A DNA stretch of 54,010 bases from Paracoccus ravus (GCF_004522175.1 NZ_SDEB01000026.1:1-54010), one strand, 5' to 3'. Positions 9,348 to 18,830 are shown, numbered from the stretch's first letter. Program-made: numbers and translations. Notes: a model not told the origin generated them from the sequence alone.

Positions 9348-10408
9348 GCCTTGGCCCCGCGTTTTCCCGCGCCCAGCATCGGGGCGGATTTCTGGTCCAG
9401 AGGCCAGCGCGGCCTTGCGGTCAGATCCATGCCGTCGCGTTGCCCGGCAAGATAGGCCTCGATCCCGGCCCAAGCGATCATCGCGGCATTGTCGGTGCAA
9501 AGCCGCAGCGGCGGGGCGAGGAACGTGGCCCCGGCCTCGGCGGCGACGACTTCCAGAGCAGTGCGCAGCGTCTGGTTCGCGGCGACGCCTCCGGCGACGG
9601 CGAGCGTCGGGGCCGCGCTCACGGCCAAGGCGCGGCGGGTCTTTTCGGCCAGAACATCGGCCACGGCGGTCTGGAAACCCGCGCAGATATCGTCGCGGTC
9701 CTGCGCGTGCAGCCCGCCTTGCGCGGCCACCAATTCGTCGCGCTGGCGCAGCACGGCGGTTTTCAGGCCTGAAAAACTCATGTCGCAGCCGGGCCGGTCC
9801 AGCAGCGGACGGGGAAAGCGAAAGCGGGTGGCATCGCCGCGACTGGCGGCTTTCTCGACCTCGGGGCCGCCGGGTTGGGGCAGGCCCAGAAGTTTTGCGA
9901 CCTTGTCGAAAGCCTCGCCCGGCGCGTCGTCAATCGTGCCGCCAAGGCGGGTGAAATCCTCGGGGCCCGCGACCTGCAGGAACTGGCAATGCCCGCCCGA
10001 GACCAGAAGCATCAGATAGGGATATGCGATCCCGTCGGTCAGGCGTGGCGTCAGCGCATGGCCCGCAAGATGGTTCACGCCAATGAGCGGAAGGCCGGTT
10101 CCGGCGGAAAGCCCCTTGGCGAGCATGACCCCCGCGAGCACGCCGCCGATCAGCCCCGGACCCGCCGTCACCGCGATGCCGTCGAGATCGGCCAGTGACA
10201 GGCCTGCCTCGGTCAAGGCCTGCTCGACGCATCCGTCCAGCTTCTCGGCATGGGCGCGGGCGGCGATCTCGGGGACGACGCCGCCGAAATCCGCGTGCAA
10301 ATCCGTCTGTCCCGCCACGACCGAGGCGAGGATCGTGCCGTCCTCGCGCACGACAGCCGCGGCAGTGTCGTCGCAGCTGCTCTCGATGCCCAGAAAGGTC
10401 AGTCCCAT
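9344..10408 (-). CDS. tsaD: tRNA N6-threonylcarbamoyladenosine synthase subunit TsaD
   Basis: TsaD (354 residues from this start) transfers the threonylcarbamoyl group from TC-AMP to A37 of ANN-decoding tRNAs, with TsaB and TsaE. It begins [19 protein letters not shown], the family opening. The metal-binding motif NHLAGH and the nucleotide-binding [10 protein letters not shown] are present, as are [10 protein letters not shown] and [10 protein letters not shown]. An ATG two codons upstream (10414) also exists, but AAGGA directly abuts it and is better spaced for 10408. It is the first gene of a minus-strand operon and is divergent from hemD. Confidence 0.95.
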   Translation of the reverse strand: MGLTFLGIESSCDDTAAAVVREDGTILASVVAGQTDLHADFGGVVPEIAARAHAEKLDGCVEQALTEAGLSLADLDGIAVTAGPGLIGGVLAGVMLAKGLSAGTGLPLIGVNHLAGHALTPRLTDGIAYPYLMLLVSGGHCQFLQVAGPEDFTRLGGTIDDAPGEAFDKVAKLLGLPQPGGPEVEKAASRGDATRFRFPRPLLDRPGCDMSFSGLKTAVLRQRDELVAAQGGLHAQDRDDICAGFQTAVADVLAEKTRRALAVSAAPTLAVAGGVAANQTLRTALEVVAAEAGATFLAPPLRLCTDNAAMIAWAGIEAYLAGQRDGMDLTARPRWPLDQKSAPMLGAGKRGAKA

Positions 10409-10477
10409 GCTCATCCTTGTTCCCGCCCGACCAAGGGCCTAGTCATGGTCAACTAGCATCTGAGCGGGCCGAATGCC

Positions 10478-11173
10478 ATGCTGCCGACCGTATTACTCAC
10501 CCGGCCCGAAGCGGCGGCGCGACGCTTTGCCGCGGCACTCGTTCATCTTGGTCTGCCGGTCGTGATCTCGCCCGCATTGCGGATCCTGCCCGTCGCGCAT
10601 GATGGCAGGGCATTGGCTCGGGCGGGGGGGCTGGTCTTTACCTCGGTTCACGCCATTCCTGCGGCGGGCGCTGCGCGCGGGCGGCCCGCGATCTGCGTCG
10701 GCCCTGCGACCGCCGAGGCGGCGCGCAAGGCTGGCTTCGAGGTGACAGAGGGGCCGGGCGACGCCGAGGGGATGCTGCCGCTTCTGCAGGATCTCGGACC
10801 CGGCTGGCTGCATCCTCATGGCGCGCATATCGCCCGGGAATTGCCGGTTCAGGGGATGATCGTCTATGATCAGGTCGCGCTTTCGCCCTCGACCCGCGCG
10901 CGCGACGTGCTTTCGGGGTCCGGCCCGGTGATCCTGCCGCTTTTCTCGCCGCGTTCGGCCAAGCTGGTCTCGGACTGGGTGGGCAGGGCCGTCGCGCCGC
11001 TCTGGCTGGCATCGATCAGCGCGGCGGCCCGCGCGGCCTGGCATGCCGATGCCGCCCGATCCGTGACCGCGATGACGCCCGATGCGGCAGGGATGCGCGC
11101 GGCGATCGAAACCCTGCTTGCGGGGGAACCGCCGATTGCACGGCGGGTTGAGGCCCCGCGAGGCGGCGACTAG
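10478..11173 (+). CDS. hemD: Uroporphyrinogen-III synthase
   Basis: A 231-residue HemD-type protein that cyclises hydroxymethylbilane with inversion of ring D to give uroporphyrinogen III, the branch point to heme, siroheme and cobalamin. Sequence conservation in this family is low. Here the N-terminal VLLTRPEAAARRFAA, the segment LVFTSVHAIPA (counterpart of the usual TSxNAV) and a later VILPLFSPRSAKLV segment (counterpart of FTSPSAV) support it. Context also helps: a mitofilin-like gene and hemY follow on the same strand, a known alphaproteobacterial heme cluster. hemC is not in the window. Confidence 0.85.
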   Translation: MLPTVLLTRPEAAARRFAAALVHLGLPVVISPALRILPVAHDGRALARAGGLVFTSVHAIPAAGAARGRPAICVGPATAEAARKAGFEVTEGPGDAEGMLPLLQDLGPGWLHPHGAHIARELPVQGMIVYDQVALSPSTRARDVLSGSGPVILPLFSPRSAKLVSDWVGRAVAPLWLASISAAARAAWHADAARSVTAMTPDAAGMRAAIETLLAGEPPIARRVEAPRGGD

Positions 11174-11269
11174 ACTGACATATAAGACATGCCGTGCCAT
11201 GCCGGATGCCGACAGGCTTCGCGCACGCCGCGCGTCAGGCACAAATTTGAGAAGGAGCGGGGAAGCATC

Positions 11270-12655
11270 GTGGAAGAAACCGGGAAGAAGACGGGCGGAT
11301 CTGCCGCAACCCCCTCAAGCAGAAAGAAAAAACCGGCTGCACCTGCGACTGTCGTCGAAAGTCGCGCGGTCGATTCCCCTGCCGGCCAGAGCCCGGTCGC
11401 GACCGGAGCCAAGCCGATGATCGAATCGTCGCTGGTCGGGGCGGGCTCCGAAACGCAGGCCGCCGTGAAACGGGGCGCTGCCGAAGCACCGGCCGCGACT
11501 GCCGCGCCGGTCGGTCCTGCAGCCGCGGTCGGTCGTCCCGATCCTGCCCCCGCAGAGACCCGCCCCGTCGTCACGCGAAAGGTCGGTTTCTTCCCGACCT
11601 TTCTTGGCGGCGTGGTGGCTGCCGGGCTCGGGGCCGCTGCGACCTATTGGGCAATTCCGCATTTGCCCGAGGCCTGGCGTCCCGGCACCGCGGTGGCCGT
11701 CTCGCCCGAAGCCCAGCTGGACGCCGCGCGCCAGGTCGCGACCGAGACCGTCCGCGCCGAGCTTGCGACTCAGGCAGAGGTCATGACCACCCGCGCCGCG
11801 CAGGCAGGGGCCGACGCCGCGCGTCAGAGCCTTGCCGATTCCGCTGCCGCGCAGCCCGCGCCGGCAACCCTCGCCGAACTTCCCCCCGAAATCAGCGACC
11901 GGATGGCGGCGCTGGAGGCCAGCGTCGCGGATCTGGGCGCGCGCCCGGCCCCTGCGGCCGCGCCGGCCGACAGCACCGTCACGAATGCGCCCCCGCCGCC
12001 GCCGCCCGGTGTCTCGCCCGAGGAACTGGCCGCGCTTGCGGCGCGGGTCGATGCCCAGCAGGCGCAGCTCGAGGAATTGGCGGCGCGCCCGGCCGTCGAC
12101 CCTTCGACCGCCGAACAGGTCCAGACCTTGGTGAAACAGGCCGAGGACCTGCAGAAAACCACGCAAGAGGCCAATCGCCGCGCACAGGGCGCGACGGCGG
12201 CCGCGTCGCTCAAGGCCGCGATCGAAAGCGGCGCGCCGCGCGACGAGGCCCTGGCCGCGCTGAGCGGGGCGGGCGTTTCGGTTCCGGCTGTCCTGACCGG
12301 GGATGTGCCACGGCTGGACCAGTTGCGCGCCGATTTTGCCCCCGCTGCCCGCGAAGGGCTGCGCGCCTCGCTCGATGCCGTCGCCGCAGATGAGGGGGCC
12401 ATGGGCATGATCGGGAATTTCCTGCGCGTCCAGACCGGCGCCCGCTCGGTCGAACCGCGCGAGGGCAACGACCCCGATGCCGTCCTGTCGCGCGCCAATG
12501 CGGCGGTCGAGGCGGGGGACATCTCGGGCGCGCTGGAACAGATCTCGGCCTTGCCCGAACCCGGCCAGCAGGCCATGTCCGGCTGGACTGCCCGCGCGCA
12601 AACCTGGATCGAAGCCAACGCCGCGCTTGCCGAACTGGCTGCGAGCGGAAAGTAA
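11270..12655 (+). CDS. Mitofilin/COG4223-like membrane protein
   Basis: From a GTG start this reads 461 residues: a charged, Lys/Ala/Pro-rich cytoplasmic N-terminus, one membrane segment (FFPTFLGGVVAAGLGAAATYWAI, about 105-127) and then long Ala/Gln/Glu-rich helices typical of coiled coil. The alphaproteobacterial mitofilin-like proteins share this layout and this place between hemD and hemY, and are relatives of mitochondrial Mic60, which shapes membranes. The GTG is chosen because a GGAG-rich stretch precedes it by about 9 bases, whereas the longer ATG frame (11189) adds a basic leader with no ribosome site. Envelope or heme-cluster scaffold function is inferred. Confidence 0.78.
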   Translation: MEETGKKTGGSAATPSSRKKKPAAPATVVESRAVDSPAGQSPVATGAKPMIESSLVGAGSETQAAVKRGAAEAPAATAAPVGPAAAVGRPDPAPAETRPVVTRKVGFFPTFLGGVVAAGLGAAATYWAIPHLPEAWRPGTAVAVSPEAQLDAARQVATETVRAELATQAEVMTTRAAQAGADAARQSLADSAAAQPAPATLAELPPEISDRMAALEASVADLGARPAPAAAPADSTVTNAPPPPPPGVSPEELAALAARVDAQQAQLEELAARPAVDPSTAEQVQTLVKQAEDLQKTTQEANRRAQGATAAASLKAAIESGAPRDEALAALSGAGVSVPAVLTGDVPRLDQLRADFAPAAREGLRASLDAVAADEGAMGMIGNFLRVQTGARSVEPREGNDPDAVLSRANAAVEAGDISGALEQISALPEPGQQAMSGWTARAQTWIEANAALAELAASGK

Positions 12656-12665
12656 GGATACGAAT

Positions 12666-14417
12666 ATGCTGCTTTCCGCCCTCAAGATCCTGATCTTCTT
12701 TGCCCTGATCCTCGCCGTCACGCTGGGCGCAGTTCATCTTGCGGAAACCGGCCAGGCGCTGCGGCTGGTCTATGACGGGGTCGAATACACGCTTGGCCCG
12801 GTGCAAGCCCTGATCGGGCTGTTGGTTCTCTTCGTGCTGGGCTGGCTGCTGATCAAGCTGGTCGGCGTGGCGCTGGCCTTCATCCGCTTTCTTGCCGGCG
12901 ATGAAACCGCGATCAATCGCTATTTTGCCCGCTCGCGCGAGCGCAAGGGCTATGAGGCGCTGTCCGAAGGGATGCTGGCCGTCGCCTCGGGCGAGGGACG
13001 GCTGGCGCAGGACAAGGCCCATCGGGCCGCGAAATTCCTCGACAAGCCGCATCTGACCGACCTTCTGGCGGCGCAGGCGGCCGAGGTCGCGGGCGACAGC
13101 CGCAAGGCGGGCGAGGTTTACCGCCGTCTGCTTTCCGACGATCGCACCCGCTTTGTCGGCATTCGCGGATTGATGCGCCAGAAGCTGGACGAGGGCGACA
13201 CCGCGACCGCGCTGAAGCTTGCCGAAAAGGCCTATGCGCTCAAACCCAAACATGCCGAGGTGCAGGACAAGCTGCTGGAACTCCAGACCCGTCAGGGCGA
13301 CTGGAAAGGGGCTCGCGCCGTTCTCAAGGACAAGCGCAAGCAGGGGCAGTTGCCGCAGGACGTCCATGTCCGCCGCGACGCCGTCTTGGCGCTGAAAGAG
13401 GCCTCGGACGTGCTGGCCGAGGGCAATTCCATCAGCGCCCGCGAGGCCGCGATTTCGGCCAACCGGGCCAGCCCCGACCTGATACCGGCCGCAGTGCTGG
13501 CGGCGCGCAGCTATGTCGCGCAGAATGATGCGCGCAATGCCGCGCGCGTGTTGCAAAAGACCTGGAGCGTGCGCCCGCATCCGTCGATCGCTGCGGCCTT
13601 TGCCGAGATCATCCCCGACGAGACGCCCGCTGCCCGGCTGCGCCGCTTCGAGGCGCTGATCAAGCAGAACCCCGAACATGAGGAAACCCGGCTGCTCAAG
13701 GCGGAACTGCTGCTCGCGGCCGAGGATTTCCCGGGCGCGCGCCGGGCGCTTGGTGATCTGGCCGAGAAACATCCGACGGTGCGTTCGCTCTCGATCCTGG
13801 CCGCCGTCGAGCGTGGCGAAGGCGCGGAGGATTCGGTCGTGCGTGGCATCCTCGCCAAGGCGCTGGTCTCGAGCCGCGGCCCGCAATGGGTCTGCGACAA
13901 ATGTCACAATGTCATGGCGGATTGGAATCCGGTCTGCGACAGCTGCGGCGGTTTCGATACGCTGACCTGGCGCGAGCCGGACGGCGCGACGGCTGCGGCG
14001 GGTGGCGTTTCCAATGGGGTCGAGATGCTGCCGCTTCTGGTTGGAAAGCCGCCAAGCCAGGCCTCCGCGCCTATGCACGGGCCGGTGCATCCCGAGCCGG
14101 TGCATCCCGAGCCGGGTTTGCCCCTGCCCGAAACGGGAAGCGGACCCGTCGAAGTCGCGGATGTCGCCCCCGGCATCGTCCCGCGCGAGACGGATTACCG
14201 CAAGGTCTCTTCGCTTGGAGGCGATCCGGAACCGGCGATGACGGTCACCGATCCCGAACCTGCGGTCGATGAGAAGCCCGGTCCCACCGTTCCGGACTCG
14301 ACCGAGCCTGCCAAGACCACGCGGCCCCATATCGCAGCGCAAGAGGATCTGCTGCCGGTGCGCCCGGATGTCGAGCCGCCCGAAGAAGATGTGCGTGTCC
14401 TGGGAAAAAAATACTGA
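12666..14417 (+). CDS. hemY: HemY-like TPR membrane protein with C-terminal zinc ribbon
   Basis: The 583-residue protein opens with two membrane helices (about 5-25 and 38-62), followed by the HemY_N region (FLAGDETAINRYFARSRERKGYEALSEG shortened here) and TPR-like helical repeats to about 400. A CX2C-x10-CX2C zinc-ribbon-like motif follows (Cys410, 413, 424, 427), then a Pro-rich acidic tail of about 130 residues. HemY of this class accompanies heme-synthesis genes but is not the oxygen-dependent protoporphyrinogen oxidase of Bacillus; its role is unresolved. The start is 10 bp after the mitofilin-like stop. Confidence 0.88.
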   Translation: MLLSALKILIFFALILAVTLGAVHLAETGQALRLVYDGVEYTLGPVQALIGLLVLFVLGWLLIKLVGVALAFIRFLAGDETAINRYFARSRERKGYEALSEGMLAVASGEGRLAQDKAHRAAKFLDKPHLTDLLAAQAAEVAGDSRKAGEVYRRLLSDDRTRFVGIRGLMRQKLDEGDTATALKLAEKAYALKPKHAEVQDKLLELQTRQGDWKGARAVLKDKRKQGQLPQDVHVRRDAVLALKEASDVLAEGNSISAREAAISANRASPDLIPAAVLAARSYVAQNDARNAARVLQKTWSVRPHPSIAAAFAEIIPDETPAARLRRFEALIKQNPEHEETRLLKAELLLAAEDFPGARRALGDLAEKHPTVRSLSILAAVERGEGAEDSVVRGILAKALVSSRGPQWVCDKCHNVMADWNPVCDSCGGFDTLTWREPDGATAAAGGVSNGVEMLPLLVGKPPSQASAPMHGPVHPEPVHPEPGLPLPETGSGPVEVADVAPGIVPRETDYRKVSSLGGDPEPAMTVTDPEPAVDEKPGPTVPDSTEPAKTTRPHIAAQEDLLPVRPDVEPPEEDVRVLGKKY

Positions 14418-14471
14418 GCCCCCCTTTTCGCCCGCGCCGGAACCTGCTATCCGGCGCGGCATAACGGAAGT

Positions 14472-14547
14472 GCCGATGTAGCTCAGCTGGTAGAGCACGT
14501 CATTCGTAATGATGGGGTCGGGGGTTCGAGTCCCTTCATCGGCACCA
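14472..14547 (+). tRNA. tRNA-Thr (CGT)
   Basis: A 76-base cloverleaf with encoded CCA. The acceptor stem GCCGATG pairs with CATCGGC, the D arm contains GCTCAGCTGGTAGAGC, and the anticodon loop TTCGTAA gives anticodon CGT, which reads ACG (Thr). The T arm contains GGTTCGAGTCC. All arms pair with at most one G-T wobble. A strong terminator follows 13 bp later. Confidence 0.96.
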
Positions 14548-14559
14548 CTTCCCAAATAG

Positions 14560-14599
14560 AAAAACCCGCGCAGGCTCAACGGCTTGCGCGGGTTTTCTT
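14560..14599 (+). terminator. Rho-independent terminator after tRNA-Thr
   Basis: A 12-bp perfect stem pairs AAAACCCGCGCA with TGCGCGGGTTTT around a loop of about 12 bases, extended by T residues. It ends transcription of the tRNA and perhaps of the hemD-hemY operon. Confidence 0.85.
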
Positions 14600-14749
14600 G
14601 TCTTTTATCCCGGCTTCCCGCCGCTGCGAAGAAAAGGCGAAATTTCACAAAAGAGTCATGCCGCAGTGATTGGCTGTTACCGACAGGCCGTTATCCCGCC
14701 TTCCGGAATATTCCTGCGCCAGCAGGACAAGACTGGAGATTTTAGTTTA

Positions 14750-16650
14750 TTGGACGACCTGAAGAATTCCGTGTCCGCGACTGCCGTCGCGCTGGCACTT
14801 TTTTATGCGAATGCCGCGTTTGCGGATCCCATCAATACCCCGGCTGGCTTCTGCCGACAATTTCCGCGACATTGCCGGCACGAGTTCGGCCTATAGCACG
14901 GCCAAGTACGGGACCATGCGCACGGGCGTTTTCTATCGCTCGAATGCGCTGGGCCCTCTCGGACGAGGATCACGCCACAGTCGAGGCGCTCGGCATCAGC
15001 GATGTCTATGACCTGAGCTCTACCAGCGAGATTGCATCTGTTCCGGATCGCGTTGCCGCCGGCGCAAGCTGGCACAATGTCAATATCATGGGCGATGACG
15101 CCACCCATTTCACCCTGACCAGCGCCGAGGTCTCGCGCGCGATGATGCAGGAAGCCGAGCGCTCTTTCGTCAATGACGGCGCCATCCAGAATCGGTTCGC
15201 GACGCTTCTGAACGGGCTGGCCGCGGCCGATGACGCGGCATTGTTCCAGCGCACCGCCGGCAAGGACCGCACCGGCTGGACCGCCGCCGTGCTGCAGGGC
15301 ATTGCATGCGTCAGCAATGCCGACATCATGGCGGACTATCTCGCGACGAACGACTATACCGCCGAGCGCGTCGCCGCGACCTATGACGATTACGCGGCGA
15401 GTTATGGTGCCGCCTTTGCCGATGCGATGGAGCCCCTTCTGGGGGGCGAGGCAAGCTACCTGCAGGCCGGGCTTGACGAGGTCGCGGCGAAATTCGGCTC
15501 GATGGAGAACTACGTTCTCGACGGGCTCGGGCTATCGCGGGAAACGCTGTATGTCCTGCGCGGCAAGATGGTGCGCTACCAACTTCCCGGTCAGCAGGAC
15601 CTGACGGGCAACGCCGCGGCCGGTGCGCAATTTCTGAGCGATTTGCAGGATAGCTATTTGTCGGGGGCCTAAACCGATCACAATTACTACCGCCAGTCCA
15701 CGATCGATGCCGGCACGCTCGGCGGAGTCGAGGCCATGGTGGGCGGCCAGGTCCATGCCGATGCGGCCACTTCGCTGCTGCGACAGGTTTCGCTGGTCGA
15801 ATACGCGGTTCCCCGTGTGTCGGGCCGGGGTGACGAGAACGGCCAGCAGCGGGTCTGGACCACGGCCATGACCTTTGACGAGGACATCGATGCCCGCTCG
15901 GGAATCGCGGGCAGCAAGAGCGATGCGGACGGCTTCATGATGGGCGTGACCCGCCGCTTCGACGATCAACTGCTGGGCTATCTCGCCGGGGGAACGCTGA
16001 ACGGTTCGACGGCATCTGCGGATGGCGTGGTGGATACCGATCAGGTCTTTGTCACGCTGGGCGGCCGCTTTGGCCTTCACAGCCTGGACCAGGGCATGTT
16101 CGTCGCCGCGAACCTGACTGCGGCGCCGTTCGATTACGAAAGCCGCCGCCAGATCGGCGCGGGCTTGGGCGGTGCCCAGGGCAATGCAGATGGCAATCTT
16201 TTCGGGGCGAGCGTGAAGCTCGGCTATGATCACGTCACCGCGGATTACCGTGTGACGCCGACCGTGGGGATGCGGTTGAGCCATCTCAAGCGCGAAGCCG
16301 TTGCCGAAACCGGCAGCGAGCTTGCCCTTGCCGTCGATGAACTGGACGAGCACCGCAGCGATCTGCTGCCGAGGCTCGGGGTCGAGGCCAAGCCCGCGCA
16401 ACTGGGCAACTGGACCGTCGCGCCGGCCCTGAGCATCGCCTATGAGCATGCGCTGGACGGGGCGGATACGACAAGCCGCGGCTTCATCGAGGGCGTCTCG
16501 ATCGACCAGATCTCGGTTTTTGACAATGCGGATGTGTTCCGTGTCGGGGCCTCGATCAGCGCCAAGCTGGACCGCCTGACGATCTCGGCCTCGGGAAGCA
16601 ATCAGGACGAGAACGCTGCCGGGATGATCTCGGCCAGCTACGCATTCTGA
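14750..16650 (+). pseudogene. Tyrosine-phosphatase autotransporter, degraded (2 frameshifts, 1 stop, no active-site Cys)
   Basis: Three frames together encode one recognisable protein. It has a signal peptide (SVSATAVALALFYANAAFADP, frame at 14750-14845), then SADNFRDIAGTSSAYSTAKYGTMRTG in the next frame, then SDEDHATVEALGISDVYDLSS onward in the third. This is a bacterial tyrosine/serine phosphatase domain with the GKDRTGW signature. After an in-frame TAA at 15670-15672 the same frame continues to an autotransporter beta-barrel ending in Phe (16647). Frame changes lie near 14842 (ACCCCGG) and 14952 (GGGCCC). The active-site loop reads FQRTAGKDRTG where the family has FHCTAGKDRTG, so the nucleophile is gone. 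TTG at 14750 is a possible start; an ATG lies at 14666. Confidence 0.85.
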
Positions 16651-16663
16651 TCCGAAAACTCTC

Positions 16664-16686
16664 GGCGGGCCTGGAAAGGGCCCGCC
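16664..16686. terminator. Hairpin between convergent genes
   Basis: An 8-bp stem (GGCGGGCC with GGCCCGCC) around a 7-base loop sits between the autotransporter remnant and the LysR gene. There is no clear T run on either strand, so its termination strength is doubtful. Confidence 0.45.
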
Positions 16687-16726
16687 TGCGCCATGCCGCA
16701 GCGATCTGGCGCAGGCGTGGGGCGGC

Positions 16727-17644
16727 CTAGCTGTCCCAATTGCTGCGCGCGGTCGCGGCAGCCATTTCACGGCGGAATTGCGCGATGGTCAGTTCGGCGA
16801 AACTTGAAAGCGGGCGACCCTTGCGCGTGACGACCCAGGCCGTGATGCCTGCCTTTTCCACCAGCGGACGCCGCGTGAGGCCGGGCATATAGACCTCTGC
16901 CACGGAAAACTCGTCGATCAGGGCGACGCCCAGCCCATGCCGAACTAGGCTGACGACCGTCTGCGCGAAGCGGCCGCGCATGGCATAGCGGGGCACCACC
17001 CCGGCATCCGAGAAAGGTCGCGCCAAGGCCGCGCCATAGGGATCGTCGGGATCGACGCCGATGAAATCCTCGCCCTCGAGGTCATGGATCGAGATCGCCT
17101 TCTGCCCTGCCAAGCGGTGCCCGTCGGGGACGATGACCATCAGCCGACCCGTGGCCAGCGGCTCGCTGCTGAGCGCCGGGTTGCTGACCGCCGAACTCAT
17201 CACCACGAATTCACCGCGATCGAGCAGCAGATAATCGGTGGTCTCTTCGATCTTGAGGATGTTCAGGTCCACGAACAGGTCGGGAAAGCGCGCCCGGACG
17301 CCCCGGATCACCCGCGCGGCGATGAATTGCGCGATCGAGGGCGCCGAGGCGAAGGACAGCCGCACATCCTCGCCCTTGCGCAGCGCCTGCACGGCATTGT
17401 TGAGGTTCTCCATCTGCCGATGCACCTGATGGATCATCTGAAAGATCGAGGCGGCCTCGGCCGAGGGCACGAACAGCCCGCCCTTGCGGTCGAAGAGCCG
17501 GATGCCCAGCGATTCCTCGGTATATTTCACCAGCCGCGAGATGCCGGGGGCCGAGACATTGAGCAGCGCCGCCGCGCCCTGGATCGTGCCCGCCATCATC
17601 ACGGCGCGGATGACCTCGACCTGCCTGATGGTCAGCTGGCTCAT
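16727..17644 (-). CDS. LysR-family transcriptional regulator
   Basis: A 305-residue LTTR: winged helix-turn-helix at about 3-62 (LTIRQVEVIRAVMMAGTIQ, then SRLVKYTEESLGIRLFDR) and a periplasmic-binding-like effector domain to the end. It is divergently transcribed from the shikimate-dehydrogenase-like gene, 142 bp apart, the standard arrangement for an LTTR controlling its neighbour and itself. The effector is unknown; if the neighbour acts on a shikimate-like compound, that or a product would be a plausible co-inducer (inference). Confidence 0.92.
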   Translation of the reverse strand: MSQLTIRQVEVIRAVMMAGTIQGAAALLNVSAPGISRLVKYTEESLGIRLFDRKGGLFVPSAEAASIFQMIHQVHRQMENLNNAVQALRKGEDVRLSFASAPSIAQFIAARVIRGVRARFPDLFVDLNILKIEETTDYLLLDRGEFVVMSSAVSNPALSSEPLATGRLMVIVPDGHRLAGQKAISIHDLEGEDFIGVDPDDPYGAALARPFSDAGVVPRYAMRGRFAQTVVSLVRHGLGVALIDEFSVAEVYMPGLTRRPLVEKAGITAWVVTRKGRPLSSFAELTIAQFRREMAAATARSNWDS

Positions 17645-17687
17645 GGCTTGGCTCTCCCTTGTGGTAAGGGTGGATTAACACGATGTT

Positions 17688-17709
17688 ATATCCGGGCGAA
17701 GATTGATAT
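17688..17709. promoter_or_regulatory. Candidate LysR operator between divergent genes
   Basis: An inverted repeat ATATC-N12-GATAT lies 43 bp upstream of the LysR start and 77 bp upstream of the shikimate-dehydrogenase-like start. LTTR sites usually contain T-N11-A in such interrupted palindromes; the spacing here is slightly longer, so this is a candidate only. Confidence 0.35.
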
Positions 17710-17786
17710 TTGACGTAAAGGCGACCTGCTGCCATCTGCATGGGGCGCGGCAGACCCGCGCGACGAATGCAGAACCGAGGCAGGAC

Positions 17787-18620
17787 ATGATCCGCGGAAC
17801 GACAAAGCTGATTGCGCATCTGGGCTATCCGACCAGCACCTTCAAGGCGCCGATGATCTACAACCCGTGGTTCGAGCATCGCGGCATCGACGCGGTGGTC
17901 ATGCCGATGGGCTGCAAGGCCGAGGATTACGCGGCCTTCCTGCCACTCTTGTTCCGCCTCTCGAATATTCACGGCGCGCTGGTCACCATGCCGCATAAGG
18001 TGGCGACGGTGGATCTGGCCGACCGCGTCTCGGTCACGGCGCGGATCGCGGGCTCGGCCAATGCGCTGCGCCTCGCCGAAGACGGGCTGATCGAGGCCGA
18101 TATGTTCGACGGCGAAGGCTTTGTCGCGGGCGTGCTGGGCAAGGGGCAGGCGCTCGCGGGGCGCGCCGCGCTGGTCGTGGGCTGTGGCGGGGTGGGTTGC
18201 GCCATCGCGGCCTCGCTGGCCAAGGCGGGCGTGGCGCGGATCGCGCTTTTCGACCCCCATGCGGCAAGCGCCGAGGCGCTGGGGGGCCGGCTCGTCGAGG
18301 CCTATCCGTCGCTGGCGGTCTCGACCGGTTCCAACGATCCGGCCGGTTTCGATCTGGTGGTCAATGCCTCGCCTTTGGGGATGAATGCGGCGGATCCGCT
18401 GCCGATGGATGTCGCGCGCATCGATCCCGCGACTTTCGTGGGCGAGGTGGTGATGAAATCCGAGATGACGCCGTTTCTGGCTACCGCCGCCGAACGCGGC
18501 TGCCGTTATCAGGTGGGCACGGACATGCTGTTCGAACAGATCCCGGCCTATCTGGACTTCTTCGGCTTCGGGCGTCCCTCGGTCGCGGAACTGCGCGAGC
18601 ATGCCGCGATCAGCTATTGA
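17787..18620 (+). CDS. Shikimate/quinate dehydrogenase-like protein with altered substrate pocket
   Basis: This 277-residue AroE-fold protein keeps the catalytic lysine (TMPHK, Lys71), the NAD(P) motif VVGCGGVGCAIA (about 139-150), the NASPLGM segment and Asp108. The two serines that hold the shikimate carboxylate (SxS after GxP) are replaced by Phe19 and Ala21. The usual NTD is M106-F107-D108. A housekeeping aroE would conserve these, so this is probably a paralogue acting on a different compound. Start ATG follows GAGG by 7 bases. It is paired with a divergent LysR gene and followed by a terminator, so it is a single-gene unit. Confidence 0.8.
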   Translation: MIRGTTKLIAHLGYPTSTFKAPMIYNPWFEHRGIDAVVMPMGCKAEDYAAFLPLLFRLSNIHGALVTMPHKVATVDLADRVSVTARIAGSANALRLAEDGLIEADMFDGEGFVAGVLGKGQALAGRAALVVGCGGVGCAIAASLAKAGVARIALFDPHAASAEALGGRLVEAYPSLAVSTGSNDPAGFDLVVNASPLGMNAADPLPMDVARIDPATFVGEVVMKSEMTPFLATAAERGCRYQVGTDMLFEQIPAYLDFFGFGRPSVAELREHAAISY

Positions 18621-18629
18621 ACATCAAGA

Positions 18630-18656
18630 CGGGCGGCCCAATGGGCCGCCCTTTCC
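18630..18656 (+). terminator. Terminator of the shikimate-dehydrogenase-like gene
   Basis: GGGCGGCCCA pairs with TGGGCCGCCC around a one- to three-base loop, followed by TTTCC. It begins 10 bp after the stop codon. The next gene converges from the other strand. Confidence 0.75.
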
Positions 18657-18830
18657 TTAGCCCAGAAGCTGTCCCAGCAATCCGACGAGGGCGAAGCCCC
18701 CAAGCATCAGCGCCCAATGCAGCGCCACCGAGGCGCGGCTGCGATGCTCGGTCGTCTGTCTGCGCGGAGCGCTGTCCATGGGGGCGGGGGCCGCTTCCGG
18801 TGGCGGCACGACATGTGGTTCGAAATCCAT
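18657..18830 (-). CDS. Small single-pass membrane protein (57 residues)
   Basis: A short frame: N-terminal Pro-rich part MDFEPHVVPPPEAAPAP, a basic region (RRQTTEHRSRAS, about 24-34) and one hydrophobic helix ending in GLLGQLLG (about 36-57). AAGGA lies 6 bases before the ATG. The basic-before-helix pattern predicts a cytoplasmic N-terminus. The stop codon nearly abuts the terminator hairpin of the convergent gene. I do not recognise a family; function unknown. The strong ribosome site and coherent membrane segment argue that it is real. Confidence 0.6.
   Translation of the reverse strand: MDFEPHVVPPPEAAPAPMDSAPRRQTTEHRSRASVALHWALMLGGFALVGLLGQLLG

Noticed and set aside
10429..10458. Short inverted repeat CTAGT/ACTAG between tsaD and hemD
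   Set aside because: Five-base arms in a short intergenic gap are too weak to call an operator.
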